Below the pieces are notes generated by a model, which was not told where the DNA came from, did no database searches, and saw only the letters and a program-made list of their open reading frames with translations. Below, piece after piece: positions 10,237-18,744 of a stretch of 64,000 nucleotides of DNA. Each line of letters starts with the position of its first letter. The first letter of the stretch is position 1. The stretch is from JAQIBY01 sp963676165. GTDB taxonomy: Bacteria; Bacteroidota; Bacteroidia; Bacteroidales; ML635J-15. The stretch covers positions 2,046,001 through 2,110,000 of the forward strand of contig OY781043.1 in assembly GCA_963676165.1 (NCBI GenBank). The letters run 5' to 3'. A program made the translations under genes and the position numbers.

Positions 10237-10944
10237 ATGAAAATTAAGAATTTTCTTTTCCTCATTAGCTTCGCAATCATTTCTTTATTTGTATTTGCCT
10301 GTAGTGGCAGTAAGAATTCTCCAAAAAGCGAAGATGTCGTACTTAGTAACAAAGCAGATTCAGCATCATGGATCATAGGTGTTCAGATGGCTGACAATTT
10401 CAAACGTCAAAAATACTCTGAGCAATTGAATTACGAAACAATGCTTGCTGGCATGAAAGCACAATTCGAAAGTGATTCTATGCTATTTGATTTGCAAGAA
10501 GGTAATAAAATTGTTGGTGAATTTATCCAAGAAGCATCAAAAGCTGGAAGTGCGGAAAAAATTGCTGAAGGAGAAGCATTTTTGCGTGAAAATGCAAAGC
10601 GCCCTGAGGTAATGGTAACAGAAAGTGGTTTACAATATGAAATATTGGTTGAAGGCAATGGTGAAATTCCAAATGTGAATAGCACTGTCAAGGCACATTA
10701 TCATGGAATGTTGTTGGATGGAACTGTATTTGACTCATCTGTCGAAAAAGGACAACCTTTCAAAACCAAAGTTGGACAAGTCATTAAAGGTTGGGTTGAA
10801 GCATTACAAATGATGCCTGTTGGTTCAAAATGGAAACTTTATATCCCTTACGACCTTGCTTATGGCGAACGCGGTGCAGGTGGAGTCATAGGACCATACG
10901 AAACACTTATTTTTGAAATCGAATTACTGGAAATTGTTAAATAA
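10237..10944 (+). CDS. FKBP-type peptidyl-prolyl cis-trans isomerase lipoprotein
   Basis: 235 residues. The lipoprotein signal ends in FVFACSGS (lipobox Cys22). An FKBP N-terminal dimerisation region (about 30-115, with DSASWIIGVQMADNFK) precedes a complete FKBP domain (about 125-235) with VKAHYHGMLLDGTVFDSS, VIKGWVEALQMMPVGSKW and PYDLAYGERGAGG. It probably folds proteins in the cell envelope. It is the first gene of a closely spaced run with pyrB, pyrI, a serpin and two exported proteins, with 15 nt to pyrB. The FkpA/Mip-like family assignment is firm; the exact symbol is not. Confidence 0.93.
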   Translation: MKIKNFLFLISFAIISLFVFACSGSKNSPKSEDVVLSNKADSASWIIGVQMADNFKRQKYSEQLNYETMLAGMKAQFESDSMLFDLQEGNKIVGEFIQEASKAGSAEKIAEGEAFLRENAKRPEVMVTESGLQYEILVEGNGEIPNVNSTVKAHYHGMLLDGTVFDSSVEKGQPFKTKVGQVIKGWVEALQMMPVGSKWKLYIPYDLAYGERGAGGVIGPYETLIFEIELLEIVK

Positions 10945-10959
10945 TCTTAAAGCCCTGAT

Positions 10960-11868
10960 ATGAAAAATAAAAGTCTGATTTCGATTAATGATTACTCGCC
11001 CGAGGATTATTACCGCATCATCGAGCTTGCTGAAGAATTCGAAAAAAATCCAAAACAAGACCTATTAGAGAAACATGTAATTGCTTCTCTTTTTTTTGAG
11101 CCATCCACAAGGACGCGCCTGAGTTTCGAATCTGCTATCAACCGACTTGGTGGTAGAATTGTAGGCTTCTCTGAAGCTTCAAACAGTAGTGTTGCAAAAG
11201 GTGAAACTCTAGCTGACACAATTAAAACGGTTAGTCAATACAGCGACTTAATTATCATGCGCCATCCGATTGAAGGTAGTGCACGTTATGCAAGCGAAGT
11301 TGCTTCTGTTCCTATTGTAAATGCTGGAGATGGTGCAAATCAACATCCAACCCAATGTTTGCTTGACTTATACTCAATAAAAAAAACTCAAGGAACACTG
11401 GAGAATCTAAAAATCTGTTTGGTTGGTGATTTAAAATATGGAAGAACAGTACACTCTTTATTAATCGCCATGTCAAACTTTAACCCTCAATTTTATTTTG
11501 TCTCTCCTGAAAGTTTAAAGATGCCAGATGAATACAAACATCATTTAGAAAATAAAGGTTTGCAATATTCTGAGCATACTGATATGGAGGAAGTAATGAA
11601 AGAAGTTGATATTGTTTACGTGACACGTGTCCAAAAAGAGCGTTTCTCAGATCCTATGGATTATGAAAAAGTTAAAAATGCATACATTTTAAAACGTGAT
11701 ATGCTCGAAGGCTCAAAACCAAACTTAAAAATTCTGCATCCATTACCACGTGTAAATGAAATTGACACTGATGTAGATGCTGACGAGAGAGCATACTATT
11801 TCCCTCAAGCATTAAATGGGGTGTATACAAGGATGGCAATTTTAACTGCAATTTTAGGACTTAAATAA
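10960..11868 (+). CDS. pyrB: Aspartate carbamoyltransferase, catalytic subunit
   Basis: 302 residues, normal for the family. It forms N-carbamoyl-aspartate from carbamoyl phosphate and aspartate, the first committed step of pyrimidine synthesis. The carbamoyl-phosphate motif STRTR is at residues 49-53 (FFEPSTRTRLSF); HPTQCLLD and HPLPRVNEID complete the active site, and VKNA/YVTRVQKER are typical of the aspartate domain. It lies 8 nt before pyrI, so the enzyme is predicted to be the class B, allosteric c6r6 type. It sits between an FKBP gene and pyrI in a tightly packed co-directional run. Confidence 0.97.
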   Translation: MKNKSLISINDYSPEDYYRIIELAEEFEKNPKQDLLEKHVIASLFFEPSTRTRLSFESAINRLGGRIVGFSEASNSSVAKGETLADTIKTVSQYSDLIIMRHPIEGSARYASEVASVPIVNAGDGANQHPTQCLLDLYSIKKTQGTLENLKICLVGDLKYGRTVHSLLIAMSNFNPQFYFVSPESLKMPDEYKHHLENKGLQYSEHTDMEEVMKEVDIVYVTRVQKERFSDPMDYEKVKNAYILKRDMLEGSKPNLKILHPLPRVNEIDTDVDADERAYYFPQALNGVYTRMAILTAILGLK

Positions 11869-11876
11869 AAACAGAC

Positions 11877-12338
11877 ATGGATAAACGTAGAGAACTTACC
11901 GTATCAGCGATTAAAAACGGAACTGTAATTGATCATTTACCAGCTGACAAATTATTCAAAGTCATTTCTGTTTTGAATATTGACACTATGGATACCACAA
12001 TTACAATTGGAAACAATTTAGAAAGTGGAAAACTTGGTAAAAAAGGGATTATAAAGATTGCTGACAAATATCCCTCAATTGAAGACATGAATAAGATTGC
12101 ACTTATTGCTCCTTCTGCTCGTATCAACATTATTAAAGACTACAAAGTGGACAACAAACAAAATGTTGAAATCCCTGAGCATATTCAAGGAATGTTTAAG
12201 TGCATGAACCCAAAATGCATAACTAATTATGAAAAAATGACGACAAAGTTTGATGTTGTTGAAAAAAATGGCAAATTGCAATTGAAATGTCATTATTGCG
12301 AAAAGCATACTGACGAAGAGCATTTTGAAACCGTTTAA
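11877..12338 (+). CDS. pyrI: Aspartate carbamoyltransferase, regulatory subunit
   Basis: 153 residues, the same length as the Escherichia coli protein. The N-terminal allosteric domain contains GTVIDHLPADK and RINIIKDYKV. The C-terminal zinc domain has Cys109, Cys114, Cys138 and Cys141 (CMNPKC and CHYC), matching the known zinc ligand pattern. It binds ATP/CTP and zinc and couples to PyrB for feedback control. It follows pyrB by 8 nt and precedes the serpin gene by 8 nt, so the three are almost certainly co-transcribed. Confidence 0.97.
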   Translation: MDKRRELTVSAIKNGTVIDHLPADKLFKVISVLNIDTMDTTITIGNNLESGKLGKKGIIKIADKYPSIEDMNKIALIAPSARINIIKDYKVDNKQNVEIPEHIQGMFKCMNPKCITNYEKMTTKFDVVEKNGKLQLKCHYCEKHTDEEHFETV

Positions 12339-12346
12339 GAAACAAT

Positions 12347-13534
12347 ATGAAACATCTTTTTACAAGTTTATTGGCTATTAGCCTTCTCCTTTTCTCTACT
12401 GCGAATGCACAGGAAAAGGAGATTGCTAAAGCTGTTGAAGGAAACAATACATTTTGCTTTGAGTGGCTAAATTCAGCATACCAAGCAGGAGAAAATCAAG
12501 TATTTAGTCCTCAATCCATTTCAATTGCACTTTCAATGGCTTACGATGGTGCTAGATGGAGAACCAAATGGGAAATGGCAAAAGTCATGCATTTTCAAAG
12601 TAATGCGAAAAAAAATCAAGAAGCCTGGGTGAGTTATATCGACTATTTCGATCAAATAAAAACTCCTTTATTCCACTCTGCCAATGCTGTTTGGCTACAA
12701 AAAGATTATCATTTCCTTGATAGTTATATTGCAAGTATTGAAAAATACAAAGCACAAATTAAAGCTGTGGACTTTGTAAACACAGTTGAAAGAGAAAAAG
12801 CAAGAAAGAAAATGAACCAATGGGTTGAATCAAAAACTAAAAACAAAATAAAGCAATTAATCCGTAAAGGAGATTTAGATGATCAAACCCGACTTGTTCT
12901 TATCAATGCTATTTATTTCTACTCAGAATGGGAACAAACTTTCCCTGAAAAAATGACTCATGAGATGAAATTCCAAACCAATGAAAAGCCTGTTAAAACA
13001 AATTTCATGAATATTCAAGGGGAATACTCATACATGGAAAACGAATTGTTTTCTGCAGTAGAAATCCCTTACCGTTCTGGTTTATCAAGCATGTACATTC
13101 TTTTGCCTAAGAGAGAAAGCAGCATTACTGACTTGCTTAGCACTCTTGACAATGAAAGGTTTAATGAAATTATCTCAACGCTAAAAAAACAAACCATTCG
13201 TTTAAGCATGCCTAAGTTTCATTTGGAAACGCGTACTGAAATGAAAAAACAGTTCATTACCATGGGAATGCAAAAACCATTTTCGGCAGAAGCAAACTTC
13301 AAAGGCATCAATGGAAAGAAAAATTTGATGATAGATGAAGTTATCCATCAAGCGATGATTGATGTGAACGAAAAAGGAACTGAAGCAAGTGCTGCTACTG
13401 CAGTAATTATGAGAGAAAAAGGAGGAGTAGAACTCCCCCATTTCCTTGCAGACAGACCATTTGTATTCATCATAAAAGAAAATAAAAAAGGAAGTATATT
13501 ATTTGCCGGAGTACTTGAAAACCCATTAAACTAA
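12347..13534 (+). CDS. Secreted serpin (serine/cysteine protease inhibitor)
   Basis: 395 residues with a Sec signal peptide (about 1-21, ending NAQ). Serpin landmarks are present throughout: FSPQSISIALSMAYDGA, VLINAIYFYSEWE, MSMYILLPK-like (SSMYILLPKRES), the hinge EKGTEASAATAV and the C-terminal DRPFVFIIKENKKGSILFAG. The Ala/Thr-rich hinge is what inhibitory serpins need for loop insertion. Counting 17 residues from the hinge Glu, as in alpha-1-antitrypsin, puts P1 at Lys in MREK-GG, which predicts inhibition of trypsin-like proteases; this alignment is inference. Its place 8 nt after pyrI is unusual and probably reflects operon packing rather than a shared pathway. Confidence 0.94.
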   Translation: MKHLFTSLLAISLLLFSTANAQEKEIAKAVEGNNTFCFEWLNSAYQAGENQVFSPQSISIALSMAYDGARWRTKWEMAKVMHFQSNAKKNQEAWVSYIDYFDQIKTPLFHSANAVWLQKDYHFLDSYIASIEKYKAQIKAVDFVNTVEREKARKKMNQWVESKTKNKIKQLIRKGDLDDQTRLVLINAIYFYSEWEQTFPEKMTHEMKFQTNEKPVKTNFMNIQGEYSYMENELFSAVEIPYRSGLSSMYILLPKRESSITDLLSTLDNERFNEIISTLKKQTIRLSMPKFHLETRTEMKKQFITMGMQKPFSAEANFKGINGKKNLMIDEVIHQAMIDVNEKGTEASAATAVIMREKGGVELPHFLADRPFVFIIKENKKGSILFAGVLENPLN

Positions 13535-13540
13535 TACAGT

Positions 13541-13960
13541 ATGAAAACGAAACATTTCACTCTACTTGCCTTTATTGCTCTTATGTTTAGCAGTTTAATT
13601 GCAGATGCTCAATTTGGCTATAAAGACGAATACAAAACGATAGACGGAGTAGAAATCACATATAAATGGGCTAAATCTCAATGGTGGAAAAAAGGGTCAC
13701 TAAAGCAATTGCGATTTAAAATGAAAAACACAAACGAAACCAATGTAAAGGTTAAGTTTGAGCTGGTTTATATGTTAGACCATGTTGTTAAATTCAAAAG
13801 TGGAGAGCTCGAAGCTGAAATAAAAGCAGGAAAAGCACTCTCAGGGAAACTCAACGGATTCTATTTTGAAAGTCCGGAAATTCCAAATAAAGACTTAGAA
13901 TCTGAACATTTTGAGTGGGAATTTCTTTATTATGATGTGGAAATTATAAACGAAGAATAA
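13541..13960 (+). CDS. Small exported protein of unknown function
   Basis: 139 residues with a clear signal peptide (MKTKHFTLLAF..., cleavage near ADAQF). The mature part is charged and beta-rich, with KWAKSQWWKKGSLKQLRFKM followed by VKVKFELVYMLDHVVKFKSGEL, suggesting a single small beta-sandwich; no family is recognised. It lies 6 nt after the serpin gene and 32 nt before the next lipoprotein gene, so it is probably in the same transcript. Real coding is supported by the signal peptide and the tight spacing. Confidence 0.75.
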   Translation: MKTKHFTLLAFIALMFSSLIADAQFGYKDEYKTIDGVEITYKWAKSQWWKKGSLKQLRFKMKNTNETNVKVKFELVYMLDHVVKFKSGELEAEIKAGKALSGKLNGFYFESPEIPNKDLESEHFEWEFLYYDVEIINEE

Positions 13961-13992
13961 TTCAATAAATAATAACTAAAACAAATCAAACT

Positions 13993-14520
13993 ATGAAGAA
14001 AACAGTATTTGGATTAATTACCATGCTTGCATTCTTTGCATTTTCATGTAACAATGCGGAAACAACAAACGAAGAAACAACAGATCAGGAACAAACTGAA
14101 GAAACTTCTGATGATGCAGAAGCAAAAGCAGGATGTTGCAAAGATCACGTTAAAACTTGTGATGGGACAAAAACCGTTGATTATGTCTTAGCAAACTTTG
14201 AAGACATGACTGAAGAAGAAGTTTCAGTTTGTGGAAAAGTTACTCACGTATGTGTTCACAGTGGTAAACGTATCTTCTTAGCTGCTGAAGAAAGTGAAGA
14301 CGTAATCGTTGTTACTTCAGAAGAAAAATTCAGTGAAGACCTCATGGGACAAAAAGTTGTTGTAACTGGTAAAATTGCGCTTGGCGAAGTTGAGCACGAT
14401 CATGATGTAGCTGATGAAGATCATATTGAAGATGATCAACACAAAAATGCAAATGCAAAAACTTTCGTTATTGAAGCTAGCAATTGCAAAACGTGCGTTT
14501 GTGATCACGAAGAAGAATAA
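13993..14520 (+). CDS. Acidic Cys/His-rich lipoprotein, OB-fold-like
   Basis: 175 residues. A lipoprotein signal (FFAFSCNN, Cys about 19) is followed by a very acidic linker rich in Glu/Thr, then a region with CCKDHVKTC, VCGKVTHVCVHSGKRIFLA and GQKVVVTGKIALGE, which resembles an OB-fold tRNA-anticodon-like strand pattern. The C-terminal part has HDHD, DEDH, DDQHK, CKTCVCDHEEE. Clusters of Cys and His suggest metal binding; this is inference. It is the last gene of the FKBP-pyrBI-serpin run and is followed by a strong terminator. Confidence 0.72.
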   Translation: MKKTVFGLITMLAFFAFSCNNAETTNEETTDQEQTEETSDDAEAKAGCCKDHVKTCDGTKTVDYVLANFEDMTEEEVSVCGKVTHVCVHSGKRIFLAAEESEDVIVVTSEEKFSEDLMGQKVVVTGKIALGEVEHDHDVADEDHIEDDQHKNANAKTFVIEASNCKTCVCDHEEE

Positions 14521-14547
14521 GGAATTCTTAAAGCGAAAATGTAATAT

Positions 14548-14580
14548 AAAAATGGCGACTCAAATGAGCCGCCATTTTTT
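14548..14580 (+). terminator. Rho-independent terminator after the pyrBI/serpin run
   Basis: AAAATGGCGACTCA pairs with TGAGCCGCCATTTT (one mismatch) around a 2-nt loop, followed by a T-run. It lies between the convergent lipoprotein and Hpt genes; the A-rich left flank allows it to act on both strands. Confidence 0.85.
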
Positions 14581-14597
14581 ATGCGTAGTGTGTGTTA

Positions 14598-14951
14598 TCA
14601 ACTTAATGTTTCAATGTAATTCTCAATCTGAGACACTGCTATTTTGATTTTGCTCTCCAGCAAATTCAACCGATTAGAAAAATCATTAAGCGCATCACCA
14701 TTGTCTGTTTTCAGTTCTATTTCACCGAACTCCTCTTGAATAGAGGTCATTCCCATGATGGCAACAGCAGATTTCGCTCTATGAGCAATTTCACTAACAC
14801 CTTGCCAATCATTTTGTTCCGACCTTTCTTTAAGCATTTCAAAATATTCAGGATAGTTTGTTTTAAAGACATTAAACATCTCTTTCAACAATCCATGATC
14901 ATATCCCGTATGCTTATTCAGAGAATCGACTACAAACAACAATTCAGACAT
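14598..14951 (-). CDS. Hpt (histidine phosphotransfer) protein
   Basis: 117 residues, a single four-helix Hpt domain. The phospho-accepting His57 is in EIAHRAKSAVAIMGM. It has no kinase activity of its own; it shuttles phosphate between a hybrid kinase receiver and a final response regulator. It begins 2 nt after the stop of the LytTR regulator gene, so the two are co-transcribed. The hybrid kinase at 7670-10081 is the nearest candidate donor. Confidence 0.88.
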   Translation of the reverse strand: MSELLFVVDSLNKHTGYDHGLLKEMFNVFKTNYPEYFEMLKERSEQNDWQGVSEIAHRAKSAVAIMGMTSIQEEFGEIELKTDNGDALNDFSNRLNLLESKIKIAVSQIENYIETLS

Positions 14952-14953
14952 AA

Positions 14954-15667
14954 TTAACGACGACGTACAAGACGTTTGTTAACAAATGTAGTCAAGAATT
15001 TATCGCGATATGAACGTCCGATAGGAATTCTAGTATCCTGAACAATTACATCTTCGCCATCAATTTCATCAATATGATTTACATTAATAATATATGACTT
15101 ACTGGTTCTAAAAAATACAGCGTTAGGCAATTTATTGTGAATAGTTTTCACGTTCATTGCAGTCATATATTTTCCTTTGTTTGCATGAAGAATAACATAA
15201 TCTTTCAAACCTTCAATGAAATAAATGTCATTGTAATTCAGTTTGATGTATTTACGCTCTGATTTTACGAAAATAAAATCTTGAGTATAATCCAATGCTG
15301 ATGGTTCATCTGGAGTTCTCAACATAGCTTCAACTTTGTTGATTGCTTTTAAAAAGCGCTCCATTTTAATAGGTTTCAATAAATAATCAACAACATCAAG
15401 TTCAAAAGCTTCAACAGCATATTGAGGGAAAGCAGTTGTCAAAATAATGAGAGGTGGGTGTTTCAAACTTTTAATAAAGTCTAAACCTGAAAGACCTGGT
15501 AGTTCAACATCTAAGAACATAAGGTCCACATCGTTTTCACGCAAAAATTCATTTGCTTTCAACGCGTTGTCAAAACTACCAAGCAAATCAACGTTTGGTA
15601 ATTCTTTAATGTTTAATTTCAAAGCTTCTCTTCCGAGAGCTTCATCATCAACTACAATACAATTCAT
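14954..15667 (-). CDS. LytTR-family response regulator
   Basis: About 237 residues. Receiver domain at 1-115 (VVDDEALGR, phospho-acceptor Asp53 in LMFLDVELPG, TTAFPQYA, Lys in LLKPI), then a LytTR DNA-binding domain (about 135-235; FVKSERKYIKLNYNDI, YVILHANKGKYMT, FFRTSKSYIINVNHI, IPIGRSYRDKFL). The start at 15667 matches the conserved receiver start; an in-frame Met 9 nt upstream is equally usable. LytTR regulators in Bacteroidota are usually paired with a His_kinase-domain membrane sensor. None is present here; instead an Hpt gene follows at once, pointing to a phosphorelay. Confidence 0.92.
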   Translation of the reverse strand: MNCIVVDDEALGREALKLNIKELPNVDLLGSFDNALKANEFLRENDVDLMFLDVELPGLSGLDFIKSLKHPPLIILTTAFPQYAVEAFELDVVDYLLKPIKMERFLKAINKVEAMLRTPDEPSALDYTQDFIFVKSERKYIKLNYNDIYFIEGLKDYVILHANKGKYMTAMNVKTIHNKLPNAVFFRTSKSYIINVNHIDEIDGEDVIVQDTRIPIGRSYRDKFLTTFVNKRLVRRR

Positions 15668-15757
15668 AAAATCCAAATTTAAAAGTTAATATTCAATTTT
15701 TCTACTTTTTATAACATTGTAAATAATATAATTGTTTAATTTGCTACATATCTTGAA

Positions 15758-15790
15758 CAAATATAATTAATTACTTACAAAAAAACAAAA
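15758..15790 (-). promoter_or_regulatory. Bacteroidota-type promoter for the LytTR/Hpt operon
   Basis: Reading the minus strand, TTTTG (15790-15786) is followed after 20 nt by TATATTTG (15765-15758), matching the TTTG / TAnnTTTG consensus. It would give a 5' leader of about 80-90 nt. The remaining sequence between 15677 and 15934 is AT-rich and shows no gene. Confidence 0.5.
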
Positions 15791-15934
15791 CAATTTTTAT
15801 ACATCTCAATCATTTATTTAAACAAAAACAGCTCAATTTAAGCAATAGCCTAATATTCAATTATTCCGATTTTGTAAACTAAAAAGTCCTAACACATTGC
15901 AATTATATAATATTTTTTTCTAAAATCAAATATT

Positions 15935-17605
15935 TTAGAAATTATTTACATACCCAATATGGATTTTTGACTGCCTAAAATCAAAAGATGCAACTGAATC
16001 ATATGGAATAGCATAGATTATTTCGATGATTCCCAAATTGGTTTGAATGCGAGTCCCTACCCCTGTACTCCAATAAATACTTATATCATTATTTAGAATA
16101 TCAAAAGAAGAATTAACAAAACCTAAATCAGTAAACAAATACACAGACGAATAATTATCAGGATAAACTAACATTTCAAAGGATGAAATATTGAATGCCG
16201 ACGTATATACACTACGCTCTAAAAATCCACGAAATGTACTGATACCACCAATTCGATACAGTTCATTTTGTTTCAAACCTCCCCCAACATAACGCATAGC
16301 ATTGATATTTTTAACATGCAAACCAAACCTATCAGCTGTATTAAAATAAGCATGTAATTCGGAATCAAATTCACCCATTCCCTTGTCTGAATCTTCTTGG
16401 TCGGTAGAATGCATACCAATTGAAAGATTTGCACTTGCAGCAAAACCTTTCCGTGGATTGAAATTGTCGTCAAGCTTAAGGAATTCGACTTGAGTTCCTA
16501 GTTTTCTGTGTTTTACAGAAGCAAAAGGTACTATAGAATCTATGGAAGCTTGAATCAAATTACTATTATTTTGTTCATAATAGATGGAAATTTCTGAAAG
16601 TCGTTGTACGGCGAACAATCCTAATTTAAGTTTTGTATCCAGAAAACTTGAATCTTGCTTATCCAAGAGAAAATCAGAAACTACTCCAATAGCCCCAATG
16701 ATTACAGGCTGCTTATAACTCAAATTTAAAAGTTGCGAACTATGTTCATACGCTTGCCAATTGAAACGAATTTTCTCTCCTGCTTTAAATGCATTTTGCA
16801 AATACAAATTCACATCTCCCGTTAAGTATAGATTTTGTGATTCATTTCCCGGAACAATTCCAAGCATACCAGAAAAAGAATTTCGTGACTCAAGCTCATA
16901 ATTTAAGCGGACAGAATAACTTGTATCCGTAAACACAACCTGCATTGCTTTGTTTTGCTTCAAAAAATCGGGGTCAAACAAACCAGACTCCAAGGCTGAC
17001 AATTGACTGATATTAAACACAGTACCAGGATTAAGTCCCGACTTATACCTTAGAATTTCTTCAGGAAAAGATTGCTCCGAAATCACTTGAACAGAATCCA
17101 AGGTAAATAAAGAACCTGTTTTTATATGGAGTTCCCAATCAAGCATCTCTGCATGAGAAACAATTTCTTTACTCTCAATTTGACAATTTGCATAACCGAT
17201 TTCATTATATTTCCGTGTCAATTCTTGCATAAACGCTTGCATTCGCTTAGCTGATGGTGGGTCTTTCTTCCATTTAGCAATGTATTTTGAGAAAGGTACC
17301 ACATCTGAATCAGAAACAATACGAATACCCCCCCAAACAAAAGCCTTTCCTCTGGAATAATAGGCAGACACTAAACTATCTTTAAGTCGGATACTGTCAT
17401 AGCCTGCATAGAAATACCCCTTATCCAAATCCTCATTTAGAAGCTCATCTAAATAAGCATATACACTTGTGCTATCGTAAAATTGATTTTTATTTACGCA
17501 CTGTTCCGACTCAAAAATTGACAAAGAATATTCTTGCCCATACAAGTGACCAACCAGTAAACAACCAGCGACAATTACAAGCAAAAATGTTCGTTGGTTT
17601 ATCAT
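15935..17605 (-). CDS. Omp85-superfamily outer-membrane protein with POTRA-like region
   Basis: 556 residues with a signal peptide (cleavage near LYGQE). The N-terminal half (about 25-240) carries POTRA-like segments (LTRKYNEIGYANCQIES, SLFTLDSVQVISEQSF). The C-terminal half is a 16-strand-type barrel with the Omp85 motif GGISTFRGF and a final aromatic residue (NNF). It probably inserts or secretes proteins at the outer membrane as a BamA/TamA relative; it is shorter than BamA and not the essential copy by size. Its start overlaps the stop of the DUF4831 gene by 4 nt, indicating translational coupling. Confidence 0.85.
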   Translation of the reverse strand: MINQRTFLLVIVAGCLLVGHLYGQEYSLSIFESEQCVNKNQFYDSTSVYAYLDELLNEDLDKGYFYAGYDSIRLKDSLVSAYYSRGKAFVWGGIRIVSDSDVVPFSKYIAKWKKDPPSAKRMQAFMQELTRKYNEIGYANCQIESKEIVSHAEMLDWELHIKTGSLFTLDSVQVISEQSFPEEILRYKSGLNPGTVFNISQLSALESGLFDPDFLKQNKAMQVVFTDTSYSVRLNYELESRNSFSGMLGIVPGNESQNLYLTGDVNLYLQNAFKAGEKIRFNWQAYEHSSQLLNLSYKQPVIIGAIGVVSDFLLDKQDSSFLDTKLKLGLFAVQRLSEISIYYEQNNSNLIQASIDSIVPFASVKHRKLGTQVEFLKLDDNFNPRKGFAASANLSIGMHSTDQEDSDKGMGEFDSELHAYFNTADRFGLHVKNINAMRYVGGGLKQNELYRIGGISTFRGFLERSVYTSAFNISSFEMLVYPDNYSSVYLFTDLGFVNSSFDILNNDISIYWSTGVGTRIQTNLGIIEIIYAIPYDSVASFDFRQSKIHIGYVNNF

Positions 17606-18741
17606 TCAATGGATTGCAAATTACCAGTTTTACAATCAATTCTCACTTTGGAATCCTCACTAACTAACGACTCCGGAATACGCACTAATTGTCCTAATTG
17701 AGGAATAGTTACTTGTTTTTGATAGACCACATCATCATTCAAAAGAATTTTACAATTAGCCACTCCTGCACTTCGCACAATCAAAGCTGTCTCTTTTTGT
17801 TTCTCAGGCGTTGGTTGCACTATATTCTGTGGTGACAAACTGAATAATTTCAGCTTAATTGCAGAGGATTGACCTTCTTCAGAAAGCACCTCAGCCGTCT
17901 CAATATCTAAATTTGCCAAGCTAAATATTTGCTCTGCTTGATTTGATTCTGGCACAATTCTGTAATGATAACGAATTGTTTCAGTCTCTGTCTTTCCAAT
18001 AAACAGACTTAAGTATTCCGCTTCCAGTTCCTCGAGTTTTTGAATCATAATAGCTACTCCCTCACCATCAGCCTGCTGCTCTTCTATTGCAGCTTCAAGT
18101 TTAAATCGTCGCTTTCGAATTTTAATAATGAAATCTGCAGCATCTTGAGCTTTTTGGTGCCAACCTTTTTCTTTTTCCACGCTACGATACACAGGAATAC
18201 GTTGAATGACAGAATCTTTCTCAATTACCCTCCATGTCGTATCAAGCACTTCATACTTATTTTTCTTGACATTAAGATCAGTAAAAAGAATATCATTGGG
18301 TATAACCTTAGTTGACAAGAACTTACGCTCTGCATTCTTATCAGTCACATATTGATATTCTGCATTTATTCCTGCAAGAATATTTTGATTTGCATAGGAT
18401 ATCATCGGAAGTGAAGCTTTGGGTACAATCCAGAAACAAGCATTTGGATCAGCTTCTGCACTTTCCGACACAGAAACATTTTGAATATCCCAAAATGTTA
18501 GTTCTTGTTGCTCAACCTCAGCAATATTCAAATACGAATCGGAATATTGAGCAAAAGGACCTGGTGTAAAATGATGCACATGAATGATAATATCCACATC
18601 CAAAGCAGTCCGTGGCAAATAATACATTACACCTTCACTACGCACTTCATCATCTGCCTCTTGTTCTGACACGGTGTACCATGAATTTTGACATGAGACA
18701 AAAAACAAAACAACTCCTAACAATAAAATTACTCGTTTCAT
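17602..18741 (-). CDS. DUF4831 family lipoprotein
   Basis: 379 residues. The lipoprotein signal (LFFVSCQNS, Cys about 17) is followed by the family signature YYLPRTALDVDIIIH and FTPGPFAQYSDSYL. The DUF4831 family is restricted to Bacteroidota and has no known function; a coiled, charged stretch (about 205-245) is followed by beta-rich sequence. It is sandwiched between the NAD(P)HX-repair gene (3 nt upstream) and the Omp85 gene (4-nt overlap), so it may be a periplasmic partner of the barrel; that is inference. Confidence 0.82.
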   Translation of the reverse strand: MKRVILLLGVVLFFVSCQNSWYTVSEQEADDEVRSEGVMYYLPRTALDVDIIIHVHHFTPGPFAQYSDSYLNIAEVEQQELTFWDIQNVSVSESAEADPNACFWIVPKASLPMISYANQNILAGINAEYQYVTDKNAERKFLSTKVIPNDILFTDLNVKKNKYEVLDTTWRVIEKDSVIQRIPVYRSVEKEKGWHQKAQDAADFIIKIRKRRFKLEAAIEEQQADGEGVAIMIQKLEELEAEYLSLFIGKTETETIRYHYRIVPESNQAEQIFSLANLDIETAEVLSEEGQSSAIKLKLFSLSPQNIVQPTPEKQKETALIVRSAGVANCKILLNDDVVYQKQVTIPQLGQLVRIPESLVSEDSKVRIDCKTGNLQSIE

Positions 18742-18744
18742 AGA

